Assembly: GCF_013410745.1 (NCBI RefSeq)
Contig: NZ_JACCFY010000001.1
Coordinates: 1,116,001-1,180,000, forward strand
DNA: 64,000 nt
Source: Nesterenkonia xinjiangensis
GTDB lineage: Bacteria > Actinomycetota > Actinomycetes > Actinomycetales > Micrococcaceae
Direction of reading: 5' to 3'
Part shown: one piece after another, positions 1 through 7,667 of the stretch
Layout: each line of letters begins with the position of its first letter
Numbering within the stretch: position 1 is the first letter of the stretch
The notes under the pieces: model-generated
What the model saw: the letters and a program-made list of their open reading frames with translations, nothing else
Databases searched by the model: none
Told to the model about the DNA's origin: nothing
Made by a program: the position numbers and the translations under genes

Positions 1-254
<254 letters not shown>

Positions 255-404
255 TCAGACGTGTTCGCGTCAATCGGGTCGAACCTTGAGAGGTGCCCGC
301 GACGGACGGCCACGCCCCCGCGTCACCGGGGTCGTAGGAAAATTGGCCTCACCTGTTCAGGTTCATCCCACTCGCCGCCGCAGGAGGCTGCTCCCGAGAT
401 CGGG

Positions 405-466
405 CTGGCAGTCTCTGGGGGAGAGTGCTAGCTCAATATTTAGCACTCAGAGCAGGCGAGTGCAAA
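405..466 (-). promoter_or_regulatory. groEL promoter with two tandem CIRCE operators
   Basis: A near-perfect CIRCE element, TTAGCACTC-N9-GAGTGCAAA, spans 440-466 (one mismatch to consensus). A second, degenerate one, CTGGCAGTC-N9-GAGTGCTAG, spans 405-431. On the minus strand a -35 TTGCAC (460-465) and -10 TAAATA (437-442) with 17 bp between them overlap the first CIRCE, so HrcA binding would cover the promoter. The 216-542 gap holds this and nothing else I can recognise. Confidence 0.88.
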
Positions 467-542
467 CCCTTTCGAGTGCCCCGGGGAGCCTCTGCGCCCC
501 GCATCCGCGGGCCTTCTGCACCGTGACCGGCCTCCGCTGATC

Positions 543-1145
543 TCACTCGGCGAAATCGGGCCCGACCACCACGGCCACGGAGGACCATGCTCCGCTCTCC
601 TCGACCTGTTCGATGCCGAGGTTCTCCGCGAGGTCCTGGGCGTGGGCCTCGGCGTTCGGCGGATAGTAGATCACGGGAGTGTCGACGTCGTCGTAGGTCC
701 ACTCCGCCGCGTAGGTGACGTTGTAGTCCAGCTCCGTGAGCTGCTCGGCGATGTCGTCCTCCAGGCCGGCCGGGCCTCCGTAATTGAGGATCTGCACCGG
801 GGACTCGGTGTCGGCGGCAGCCTCCGTGGGCTGGCCGCCGCCCTGCTCCGTGTCCTCCTCGCCGTCCTCGGCCCCGTCCTCCCCGTTCTCTTCGCCGTCC
901 TCGGGGGCCTCACCCTGCTCCTGATCACCGGTGCCGGCCTCGGGGGAGTCCTCACGCAGGGTGGGCAGCACGAAGTAGCTGGCGACGCCCACCAGCAGCG
1001 CCAGCACGGCGAACAGACCGATCCACTTCAGGCCGCCTCCGCCGCGGGAGGAGCCGGCCGCGGCCGTCGGGGCGCGGTGCTTGCCCGCCTCGCCCTGCTG
1101 GTACGGGGGAACGTCGTCGAACTCATCGTGCGGGAACTTGCTCAT
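543..1145 (-). CDS. LytR C-terminal domain protein, membrane anchored
   Basis: A 200-residue protein with a charged cytosolic N-terminus, one membrane helix at about residues 40-60, a very acidic Glu/Asp/Gly linker (about 65-110) and a C-terminal LytR_C-type domain (about 112-200; VQILNYGGPAGLEDDIAEQL). The domain occurs at the end of LytR-CpsA-Psr cell-wall ligases and as stand-alone actinobacterial membrane proteins, so a cell-envelope role is likely but the activity is unknown. The DUF3263 gene lies 73 bp upstream on the same strand, a common pairing in actinobacteria. Confidence 0.85.
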   Translation of the reverse strand: MSKFPHDEFDDVPPYQQGEAGKHRAPTAAAGSSRGGGGLKWIGLFAVLALLVGVASYFVLPTLREDSPEAGTGDQEQGEAPEDGEENGEDGAEDGEEDTEQGGGQPTEAAADTESPVQILNYGGPAGLEDDIAEQLTELDYNVTYAAEWTYDDVDTPVIYYPPNAEAHAQDLAENLGIEQVEESGAWSSVAVVVGPDFAE

Positions 1146-1218
1146 GATGTGGAGATCCTCAGGCTCTGCGCATGCTGCGGACGGACGGTGGGGCGGGCCG
1201 CGATGCCCTGCCGGGGGC

Positions 1219-1521
1219 TCATCGGCGCGAGGCCCGAGCCCGCTGCCGCGCCTCGCGCTGACGGCGCAGACGCTTGACGAGCATGGGGTCGTGCACGAGG
1301 GCGGCTTCGGAATCGATGAGCTGGTTGAGCAGCTGGTAGTAGGCGACCGCAGAGATCTGCAGCTCGTCGCTGATCGCCTGGTCCTTGGCGCCGGCGTACT
1401 TCCACCATTGGCGTTCCATGGCCAGGATCTGCTTCTGCTGTTCGCTCAGCTGGCCGGCCATGCCGGCCGCGGCGTCGACTGCGTCAGAGGTGACGGTGTC
1501 GGCCGAGCTGGCAGAGCTCAT
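1219..1521 (-). CDS. DUF3263 family protein
   Basis: A 100-residue protein with the DUF3263 signature [26 protein letters not shown] followed by a helical [15 protein letters not shown] segment and a basic Arg-rich tail. The family is small, actinobacterial and of unknown function; the fold resembles a helix-turn-helix and the basic tail would suit nucleic-acid binding, which is inference. A strong AGGAGG site sits 5 nt before the ATG. It probably forms a transcription unit with the LytR-C gene downstream and is divergent from ung. Confidence 0.85.
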   Translation of the reverse strand: MSSASSADTVTSDAVDAAAGMAGQLSEQQKQILAMERQWWKYAGAKDQAISDELQISAVAYYQLLNQLIDSEAALVHDPMLVKRLRRQREARQRARASRR

Positions 1522-1697
1522 CGATGCCTCCTGATGTCGACTCGGACCGGTGCGTCCGGACCGCTGTTCCTGCGCCCATCCTAAGGCCCGGGGACGGCAC
1601 GACGGCGCATATGGCCCCTTGTGTGTTCGCCGCCACGGCAGCCGGAGCGGCCCGGCAGGGAGCGGAATGCCGGCGAAGATGTCTAGGGTGGTGGGTC

Positions 1698-2393
1698 ATG
1701 GACCTCTCCGCGGACCTCATCGCACCTCTGGAACCTGGATGGCGACGGGCGCTGGCCCCGCAGCAGGAGCAGTTCGCCCGCCTGCAGGAGGAGCTCACCC
1801 GCCGCCGGGACGCCGGTGAGCACATCCTGCCCGCCCCCGCATCCGTGCTGCGCGCCTTCCGGCAGCCCTTCGACCAGGTCAAGGTGCTGGTGCTGGGCCA
1901 GGACCCCTACCCCACTCCCGGGCACCCGATCGGGATGTCCTTCGCCGTGGCCCCCGACGTGCGGCCGCTGCCGCGCAGCCTGCAGAACATCTTCCGTGAG
2001 CTCCACGAGGATCTCGGGATCGGGCCGGCGCCCCACGGGGACCTCTCCGCCTGGTCTGCGCAGGGGGTGCTGATGCTCAACAGGGTGCTCACCGTGACAG
2101 CGGGCAGCCCCGGCTCGCACCACGGCATCGGCTGGGAAGAGATCACCGAGGCCGCGATCCGCGCCCTGGCGGCGCGCGGGACACCGCTGGTCTCGATCCT
2201 CTGGGGCGCCGACGCCCGGCGCATGCAGCCGCTGTGCGAGGCCGGGGACCACACCGCCGCGATCACCAGCCCGCACCCCTCCCCGCTGTCCGCGCACCGG
2301 GGCTTCTTCGGCTCTCAGCCGTTCTCCCGGACGAACGAGGCGCTGCAACGTCTGGGCGCAGCACCGGTGGACTGGCGGCTGGCCCCGGCCTGA
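1698..2393 (+). CDS. ung: Uracil-DNA glycosylase, family 1
   Basis: A 231-residue enzyme that excises uracil from DNA in base-excision repair. The water-activating motif GQDPYP is at residues 67-72 (catalytic Asp69) and the HPSPLS intercalation motif at 193-198; length and motif spacing match Ung. The frame stays open upstream, but ATG 1698 is preferred because homology starts there and an AGGGTGG site precedes it. The gene converges on the ThrE-type gene with only 3 nt between the two stop codons, so no separate terminator fits. Confidence 0.96.
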   Translation: MDLSADLIAPLEPGWRRALAPQQEQFARLQEELTRRRDAGEHILPAPASVLRAFRQPFDQVKVLVLGQDPYPTPGHPIGMSFAVAPDVRPLPRSLQNIFRELHEDLGIGPAPHGDLSAWSAQGVLMLNRVLTVTAGSPGSHHGIGWEEITEAAIRALAARGTPLVSILWGADARRMQPLCEAGDHTAAITSPHPSPLSAHRGFFGSQPFSRTNEALQRLGAAPVDWRLAPA

Positions 2394-2396
2394 ACC

Positions 2397-4541
2397 TCAG
2401 CGGCGGCGGCCGCGGGAGCGCTCGTTGGACTGCAGCCCGGCGGTGATCGGCCGCATCAGTACGTCACCGAGCACGATGCCCGAGGCGATGCCCAGAATGA
2501 TGATCAGCGCGCTGAACAGCTCGGTCAGCCCGCCCATCATGGAGGCCACCAGATTGGTGTCCGGGTTCTCGAGGGCGATCTGGTACATGCCGCGGAACAC
2601 CATGAGCCCCGGCAGCATGAACATCATGCCCGGCACAGCGATGACCAGCTGCGGGGCCCCCATTCGCAGCGCCACCACTCGTCCCAGCGCCCCCACCACG
2701 GTGGCCCCGAGGATCGGAGTCATCCGCTCCCCCAGTCCGATCGACTCACCGGCGTAGAAGAGCAGGAACCCCAGCGCGGAGACCAGCCCCGTGGGCAGCA
2801 GCATCTTCCACCGGGCCTGCTCGACGACGGCGGCGGCCATCGCGGCCACGAAGACGATCGCCACCAGGACGGCGGGATGATAGATGCGGGTCAGCCCCAC
2901 GGCGATCTCCATCTGCGGGGCGCCGAGCAGGTCTGCCAGCACCACGCCGGCCATGATGCCCGCCGTCATGCCGGCGAAGGCGATCATCGCCGAGACCAGT
3001 CGCCCCGCTGAGGTGAGCGGGAAGCCGTTGATCGCATCCTGGATGGCGGAGACCACCCGGGCCGAGGGCAGCAGGATCATCAGCCCGCCGGCGACGACCA
3101 TCGACGGGGTGATCGGGACCCCCAGCATGAACGCCCCCATGGCGATGAAGGTGGCCACGAAGCCCCCGGTGGCCAGGGTGAAGAACTCCGGAACCCTCCA
3201 CACCGCGAGCTGACGGTTGATGCCCAGCACCACCAGGGTGGCAGCGAATCCGATCGAAGCGTCCAGAATCGGTGCCCCCAGGAAGCTGGCGAACAGGCTC
3301 GCGAAGACGGCACCGGCCAAGGTGACCATCCACCGCGGATACGGCTTGGGCTCCCGCGTGATCTCCTGGAGTCGCTCCGCAGACTCGGTGCGGGTCAGCC
3401 GCCCAGAGATGATGTCGGTCACGAGCTCGTGCACGGCGGCGAGCGCCTTGTAGTTCCGGGACCAGGACCGCACCACACGCACTCGCGAGTATGGGATCTT
3501 GTCATCGGGTGCCCAGTTGAGGCTGATCGACTGGTTGGTGATGTCGACGTCGGTGTTCTTCATCCCGAAGGCGGCGGTGACCGCGATGATCGAGGTCTCC
3601 ACCTCCAGCGCGCCGGCCCCGTAGCGGAAGAGGGCCTCGCCGAGGTCCAGCACGAAGGCGATGGTGGCGAGCTCGTCGGAGTCCACCGGCTGCTCGGCCT
3701 GCCGGGGGTTCGCGTACGGGGTGCCGGCCAGGTGGTCCACCAGCGGGACGGACTGGGTGTGGGTGGTCTCGAGGCGCATGATGCGGCGCAGCACATCCTG
3801 CGGGCGCACCTTCTGCTCGAAGACGGAGCGGTCGAACAGCGGGGCGCGCCGAAGCGGCCCGGGGAGCTTCGCACCGGTGGGGCGCAGCACCGAACGCCGC
3901 CGGATCGGCTCACTGAGCGGCGAGACGGCCACCTCGTACGGGTCCGCCACAGGGGTCCGGTCGGTCGGGATCTGCGGGCCCAGCGCCTCGGTCTGTGCCC
4001 AGTCGCCGGAGGGCGTCCATTCGCCTGCGGCCAGCTCATCGGGCTGACGGTCGGCGGGAGGCTCGCGGAGCGCGGCGAAGCTGTGCGTGTGCGGGCGCGG
4101 GATCGGGGAGGTCGGCGAGGTGGCGGAGCCGACGTCGTGCTGGCCCGAATGCTGGCCCGGATGCTGGCCGGGGTCGGGTAGGTCCGCCGCCGGGGTGTCG
4201 TAGAAGGCGTCAGGGACGTACTCGTGACGCACTGCCTCGGCCTCGGCCTGGGCGGCCTCCTCCTGAGCACGTTCGACGGCCTCGGTGTCGAACTCCTCCC
4301 ACTCCAGAGTGGCCTCCGCCTCACGGGCGGCCTGCCAGGACGAGGCGATGCTGCCGGTCAGGGCACGCATGAAGCCGGTGGAGGTGTCCTCGACGTCACC
4401 GTCGGCGGTGGGTCGGACCACCGGGATGAGGGTCACCTCGGCGTCCGGCTCGGAGATGACGGGGTCGATGGCCTCGACGGCGGCGTCGGCGGCCACCTGG
4501 CCCCCGGTGTGCTCCTGGCGTCGAGTCTCCTCGGCAGTCAT
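2397..4541 (-). CDS. Threonine/serine exporter ThrE family, with a long N-terminal extension
   Basis: A 714-residue membrane protein. The first ~230 residues are acidic, Pro/Gln/His-rich and probably disordered (a repetitive GQHPGQHSGQHD stretch). They are followed by the ThrE domain (FRYGAGALEVETSIIAVTAAFG) and about ten membrane helices covering the two halves of the family (DUF1212 and DUF3815). ThrE exports threonine and serine by proton antiport in Corynebacterium. ATG 4541 was chosen because GGAGGGAGG lies 4 nt upstream; an earlier in-frame start 12 codons further out lacks this. Substrate is inferred from the family. Confidence 0.9.
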   Translation of the reverse strand: MTAEETRRQEHTGGQVAADAAVEAIDPVISEPDAEVTLIPVVRPTADGDVEDTSTGFMRALTGSIASSWQAAREAEATLEWEEFDTEAVERAQEEAAQAEAEAVRHEYVPDAFYDTPAADLPDPGQHPGQHSGQHDVGSATSPTSPIPRPHTHSFAALREPPADRQPDELAAGEWTPSGDWAQTEALGPQIPTDRTPVADPYEVAVSPLSEPIRRRSVLRPTGAKLPGPLRRAPLFDRSVFEQKVRPQDVLRRIMRLETTHTQSVPLVDHLAGTPYANPRQAEQPVDSDELATIAFVLDLGEALFRYGAGALEVETSIIAVTAAFGMKNTDVDITNQSISLNWAPDDKIPYSRVRVVRSWSRNYKALAAVHELVTDIISGRLTRTESAERLQEITREPKPYPRWMVTLAGAVFASLFASFLGAPILDASIGFAATLVVLGINRQLAVWRVPEFFTLATGGFVATFIAMGAFMLGVPITPSMVVAGGLMILLPSARVVSAIQDAINGFPLTSAGRLVSAMIAFAGMTAGIMAGVVLADLLGAPQMEIAVGLTRIYHPAVLVAIVFVAAMAAAVVEQARWKMLLPTGLVSALGFLLFYAGESIGLGERMTPILGATVVGALGRVVALRMGAPQLVIAVPGMMFMLPGLMVFRGMYQIALENPDTNLVASMMGGLTELFSALIIILGIASGIVLGDVLMRPITAGLQSNERSRGRRR

Positions 4542-4723
4542 TGACCCTCCCTCCGGGTGCGTCGTGGCGTCTCTCAATCTACGAGGCGCGGCCGCGCCTC
4601 GATGGTGGCATGGGGACTCGGATCAGCTGCCGGCGTCGAGCCCGCGGCGGGGGATGGGACAGCTCCGCCCCGCCGGAGGCTGGCCATGCAGGCCGCATCC
4701 CGACAGGGCGGTGACGTGTGGAG

Positions 4724-4800
4724 TGGTGGATCCGAATGGACTCGAACCATCGACCTCTCGCGTGTGAAGCGAGCGCTCTAACCATCTGAGCTACGGATCC
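4724..4800 (-). tRNA. tRNA-Val (CAC)
   Basis: A complete cloverleaf reads on the minus strand. The acceptor GGATCCG pairs with CGGATCC, the anticodon stem is CTCGC/GCGAG with loop TTCACAC (anticodon CAC, valine), the T-loop is GGTTCGAGTCC, and CCA is encoded. It stands alone between the ThrE-type gene and the oxidoreductase. Confidence 0.97.
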
Positions 4801-4841
4801 GGGGCGACCACGCGGGCATGAAATCTGCCTGCGAGCGCCAG

Positions 4842-4864
4842 AAAAGATTAGCACCTCGGGTGCT
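4842..4864 (-). terminator. Rho-independent terminator after the oxidoreductase gene
   Basis: A 6-bp stem AGCACC/GGTGCT with a 3-nt loop (4850-4864) is followed on the minus strand by AATCTTTTC. It lies 25 bp past the stop codon of the oxidoreductase and just before tRNA-Val. Confidence 0.6.
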
Positions 4865-4888
4865 GATTCGGAAAACCGATGGCCGAAC

Positions 4889-5575
4889 TCAGGCCAGGGC
4901 CTCCTCGAGGGGAGTCTCGCCGTCGTAGAAGTTGACGGTCCGGCGCACCACCGCGCCGGCGGTCAGCACGTGGGTGATCGCCTCGGCCACGTTCTCCCGC
5001 GACGTGCCGACCTCTTCCCGCGCAGGCTGACGCCCATCGATCAGTCCGGCGCCGTCGACCACCTGCAGTGCGCGTGTGGCCGGCTCCCGGGTGAGCGAGC
5101 CCGGCCCGAGGATCGTCCAGTCCAGGCCGGTACCGCGCAGGTGGGCGTCGGCGTGATGCTTGGCTTCGGCATAGGGATAGAAGGAGCTGGACCGATCCAG
5201 GGTGTCCACATCGGTCTCGGCGCGCACATACGAGACCATCACATAGCGGCTCACTCCGGCCTTCTCGGCGGCGTCCATGGTTCGCACGGCCGCGTCTCGG
5301 TCCACGGCCCTGGTGCGATCCGGATTGCCGCCGCCGGCACCCGCGGCGAAGACCACCGCTGCGGCCCCGGAGAAGGTCTCGGCCAGCTGATCGACGTCAG
5401 CCTGCTCGATGTCCAGCACCACCGGATTCGCGCCTGCCGCGTCGATGTCGTCGCGCTGGCCGGGATCCCGGATCAGCGAGTCGACGCTCCAGCCGGCCGC
5501 CGCCAGCTTCGGTGCGGCGAGCAGCGCCACCTTGCCGTGGCCGCCCACGATGACGACGCGCTTGTTCTCTGCCAT
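4889..5575 (-). CDS. NAD(P)H-binding atypical SDR oxidoreductase
   Basis: A 228-residue single-domain Rossmann protein. The dinucleotide-binding turn is near the start (RVVIVGGHGKVALLAAP, residues 5-21), followed by the atypical-SDR pattern with AAAVVFAAGAGGG after strand four and YVMVSYVRA later. Such YwnB/NmrA-like proteins are cytosolic and often linked to redox or xenobiotic stress; the substrate cannot be told. The AAGGAGA ribosome site fixes ATG 5575. The gene is divergent from an XRE-cupin regulator, with a perfect palindrome between them, so it is a likely target of that regulator. Confidence 0.82.
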   Translation of the reverse strand: MAENKRVVIVGGHGKVALLAAPKLAAAGWSVDSLIRDPGQRDDIDAAGANPVVLDIEQADVDQLAETFSGAAAVVFAAGAGGGNPDRTRAVDRDAAVRTMDAAEKAGVSRYVMVSYVRAETDVDTLDRSSSFYPYAEAKHHADAHLRGTGLDWTILGPGSLTREPATRALQVVDGAGLIDGRQPAREEVGTSRENVAEAITHVLTAGAVVRRTVNFYDGETPLEEALA

Positions 5576-5689
5576 GACAGTCTCCTTCGGTTCGCCTCGA
5601 TGCTCCCCGGTGCCGAGCTCCGCGCCCTGCACCCTCGTGAGGGCACAACGCCTGAAGCAGCCTGCTATTCCTGGGCAGCGCGACGGGCC

Positions 5690-5709
5690 TCGTTCGATGA
5701 ATCGAACGA
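5690..5709. promoter_or_regulatory. Perfect inverted repeat, probable operator
   Basis: TCGTTCGAT and ATCGAACGA form 9-bp arms separated by GA. The palindrome lies 33 bp before the XRE regulator start and is followed by a TACTAT -10-like box (about 5713-5718). The position between divergent genes suggests autoregulation by the XRE protein and control of the oxidoreductase. Confidence 0.6.
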
Positions 5710-5742
5710 CTGGTACTATATGGCGAACGAATGGAGGTGCCC

Positions 5743-6336
5743 GTGACCACGAAGGACCATCACGCGCTGCTGGCACAGATCGCCGCCGCTGTCCGGGAGG
5801 AGCGCCTGCGCGCAGGCCTGTCGCTCAGTGAACTGGCTCGCAGAGTGGGCATCTCGAAGTCCACAGTGTCCCAGCTGGAGACCGCCCAGGGGAATCCGAG
5901 CGTGGAGACGCTGTGGTCGATCGCCTCCACGCTGGGCATCCCCTTCGCGCGCCTGGTCGCCGCCCCCAGCCCTCGGCCGCAGATCATCCGCGCCGATGAG
6001 CGCGCCGCAGTGCCCTCCGCCACGGCGGACTTCCACGCCGCCCTCCTCCACAGCGGAAGCTCTCCGGCGCAGCGCGATCTCTATGTGGTGAGCCTGGAGC
6101 CCGGTGAGGTCCGAGAGGCAGAACCGCACCCGCCGGGCTCGACCGAGCATGTGCTCATCAGCTCCGGACGCGTCCGCCTGGGGCCCGCCGACGCCCCCTT
6201 CCTCCTCCATCCCGGCGACTACGCCGTCTTCCCCGGGGACACCCCGCACTCCTACGAGGCGCTCACCCCCGGCGCATGGTTCACCCTGCTCATGGAGCAC
6301 CCCTCAGCAGAGCCCCGCTGGGGCGGCCACCGATGA
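5743..6336 (+). CDS. XRE-family regulator with C-terminal cupin domain
   Basis: A 197-residue DNA-binding regulator: an HTH_3 domain at about residues 11-67 (LSELARRVGISKSTVSQLETAQGNPS) and a small cupin at about 115-190 (GSTEHVLISSGRVRLG...LHPGDYAVFPGDTPHSYEA). This class senses small ligands through the cupin. GTG 5743 is preferred over ATG 5731 because GGAGG sits 6 nt upstream of it. The stop codon overlaps the azlC start by ATGA, so regulator and branched-chain amino-acid exporter are one operon, suggesting the regulator controls azlCD in response to an amino acid or azaleucine-like compound. Confidence 0.9.
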   Translation: MTTKDHHALLAQIAAAVREERLRAGLSLSELARRVGISKSTVSQLETAQGNPSVETLWSIASTLGIPFARLVAAPSPRPQIIRADERAAVPSATADFHAALLHSGSSPAQRDLYVVSLEPGEVREAEPHPPGSTEHVLISSGRVRLGPADAPFLLHPGDYAVFPGDTPHSYEALTPGAWFTLLMEHPSAEPRWGGHR

Positions 6337-7082
6337 CCGCCTCCTCCGATCGCCAAGCACTTGGGCGCTCCCGCCTGACCCCCGCCACCCGCACGGGGCT
6401 CTCAATCGCCGCCGCCGTCTCCCTCTACGGCATCTCCTTCGGCGCCTTGTCCGTGGCCTCCGGCCTGACTCTGTGGCAGACCGTGGCACTGTCGGCGCTG
6501 CTGTTCTCCGGCGGCTCGCAGTTCGCGTTCATCGGGGTCCTCGCGGCCGGAGGGACCGGCGCCGCCGCGCTGGGCGCCTCGACCCTGCTGAGCGCGCGCA
6601 ACACGATCTATGCGGTGCAGATGAAGGCGATGTTCGACCCGACCGGCTGGCGGCGGCTGGTCAGCGCCCAGCTGACCATCGATGAGTCCGCCGCCAATGC
6701 GATGAGCCAGACCGATCCGGCGGAGCGCCGCCGCGGATTCTGGGTCACCGGGATCGCCGTCTACCTCGGCTGGAACCTGGCGACGGTGGTCGGCGCCCTG
6801 CTGGGCGACTTCGTGGCCGAACCGGAGGCACTGGGGCTCGACGGCGCGGTCGTCGCCGCCTTCCTGGGGCTGCTGTGGCCGCGGCTGCGCGCGCGTGAGC
6901 CGTGGGCGTTGGCGGTGCTGGCCGCCCTGGTGACGGTGCTGACCATGCCGCTGCTGCCGGCCGGAGTCCCGGTGCTGCTGGCAGCCGTCGTCGCAGCGGC
7001 CTGGGGACTGCTCTGGCGACCCCGGTCCTCCGGGACGAGGACCGAAGTCCCCACCGCGGAGGCCGAGGGGGCCCGCCGATGA
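6333..7082 (+). CDS. azlC: AzlC family branched-chain amino acid exporter, large subunit
   Basis: A 249-residue membrane protein with the AzlC signature (SGGSQFAFIGVLAAGG near residue 50) and about seven membrane helices. With AzlD it forms a two-part exporter of branched-chain amino acids. ATG 6333 overlaps the stop of the XRE-cupin gene by 4 nt, and its own stop overlaps azlD, implying translational coupling of all three genes. Substrate is inferred from the family. Confidence 0.92.
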   Translation: MTASSDRQALGRSRLTPATRTGLSIAAAVSLYGISFGALSVASGLTLWQTVALSALLFSGGSQFAFIGVLAAGGTGAAALGASTLLSARNTIYAVQMKAMFDPTGWRRLVSAQLTIDESAANAMSQTDPAERRRGFWVTGIAVYLGWNLATVVGALLGDFVAEPEALGLDGAVVAAFLGLLWPRLRAREPWALAVLAALVTVLTMPLLPAGVPVLLAAVVAAAWGLLWRPRSSGTRTEVPTAEAEGARR

Positions 7083-7390
7083 CGCTCTGGACATGGGTGC
7101 TGATCGCCTGTGCTGCGGTGTACCTGACGAAGATCGCCGGCTATCTGGTGCCGGGCTCCTGGTTGGAGCACCCTCTGGTGGGGCGCATCTCCGGACTGAT
7201 GACCGTGGCGCTGCTGGCCTCCCTGGTGGCGATGAACACCGCCTCCGGCGACGACGGCGTCGTCCTCGACGCCCGCCTCGGCGCCCTGGCGGCCGCCGCC
7301 GTCGCCCTGCTGCTGCGGGCCCCGTTCCTCGTGGTGGTTCTCGCCGGAGCAGGTGCGGCCGCCGGCCTGCGCGCCTTCGGTCTGGGCTGA
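7079..7390 (+). CDS. azlD: AzlD family branched-chain amino acid exporter, small subunit
   Basis: A 103-residue protein with three to four membrane helices, starting MTLWTWVLIACAAVYLTKIAGYLVPG as AzlD proteins do. Its start overlaps the azlC stop (ATGA). It is the small partner of AzlC and the last gene of the XRE-azlC-azlD operon; a 9-bp hairpin at 7479-7505 and a 24-bp one at 7582-7636 follow. Confidence 0.92.
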   Translation: MTLWTWVLIACAAVYLTKIAGYLVPGSWLEHPLVGRISGLMTVALLASLVAMNTASGDDGVVLDARLGALAAAAVALLLRAPFLVVVLAGAGAAAGLRAFGLG

Positions 7391-7428
7391 GCCGGACAGG
7401 CTCGACGACACGTTACGTCAGACGCGTA

Positions 7429-7468
7429 TTGCGTAATCCAGGACCTGACTGTAAGGTTGTCCTCACTT
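7429..7468 (+). promoter_or_regulatory. Orphan promoter overlapped by a DtxR/IdeR/DmdR-like iron box
   Basis: A -35 TTGCGT (7429-7434) and -10 TAAGGT (7452-7457) are 17 bp apart. Over the -10 lies AAGGTTGTCCTCACTT (7453-7468), which shares the AGGTT-N3-CTCAC core of actinobacterial iron boxes. No ORF with a start codon and ribosome site follows; two hairpins do. It could drive a short RNA or be the remnant of a lost iron gene. Confidence 0.45.
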
Positions 7469-7478
7469 GGGTGCGACA

Positions 7479-7505
7479 GGGGCCCGCTCGGTGCGGGCGG
7501 GCCCC
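7479..7505 (+). terminator. GC-rich hairpin after azlCD
   Basis: GGGGCCCGC and GCGGGCCCC form a 9-bp stem with a 9-nt loop, without a T tract. It is a probable terminator of the azl operon, or of a transcript from the 7429 promoter. Confidence 0.5.
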
Positions 7506-7581
7506 GCTTCCCACCCAGGGAGACCAGACACGACGCAGCACACGGCCGCACCAGACGGCGGCCGGACCTCACGCAGACACA

Positions 7582-7636
7582 GAGACGCCGGGCTCGGCAG
7601 GGATGATCAGTGCATCCCTGCCGAGCCCGGCGTCTC
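7582..7636. terminator. 24-bp perfect hairpin, bidirectional terminator
   Basis: A perfect inverted repeat with 24-bp arms and a 7-nt loop (ATCAGTG) lies between the convergent azlCD operon and the DHA2 exporter gene, 31 bp past the latter's stop. No T tract is present, as is usual in high-GC actinobacteria. Confidence 0.8.
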
Positions 7637-7667
7637 GTGCTGTGCGGCGCCGGTCAGCGCCACCCCG

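Noticed and set aside
1524-1697. 58-codon N-terminal extension of Ung
   Set aside because: No homology, and the DUF3263 gene start and its ribosome site lie at its edge; ATG 1698 has a ribosome site and matches the family start.
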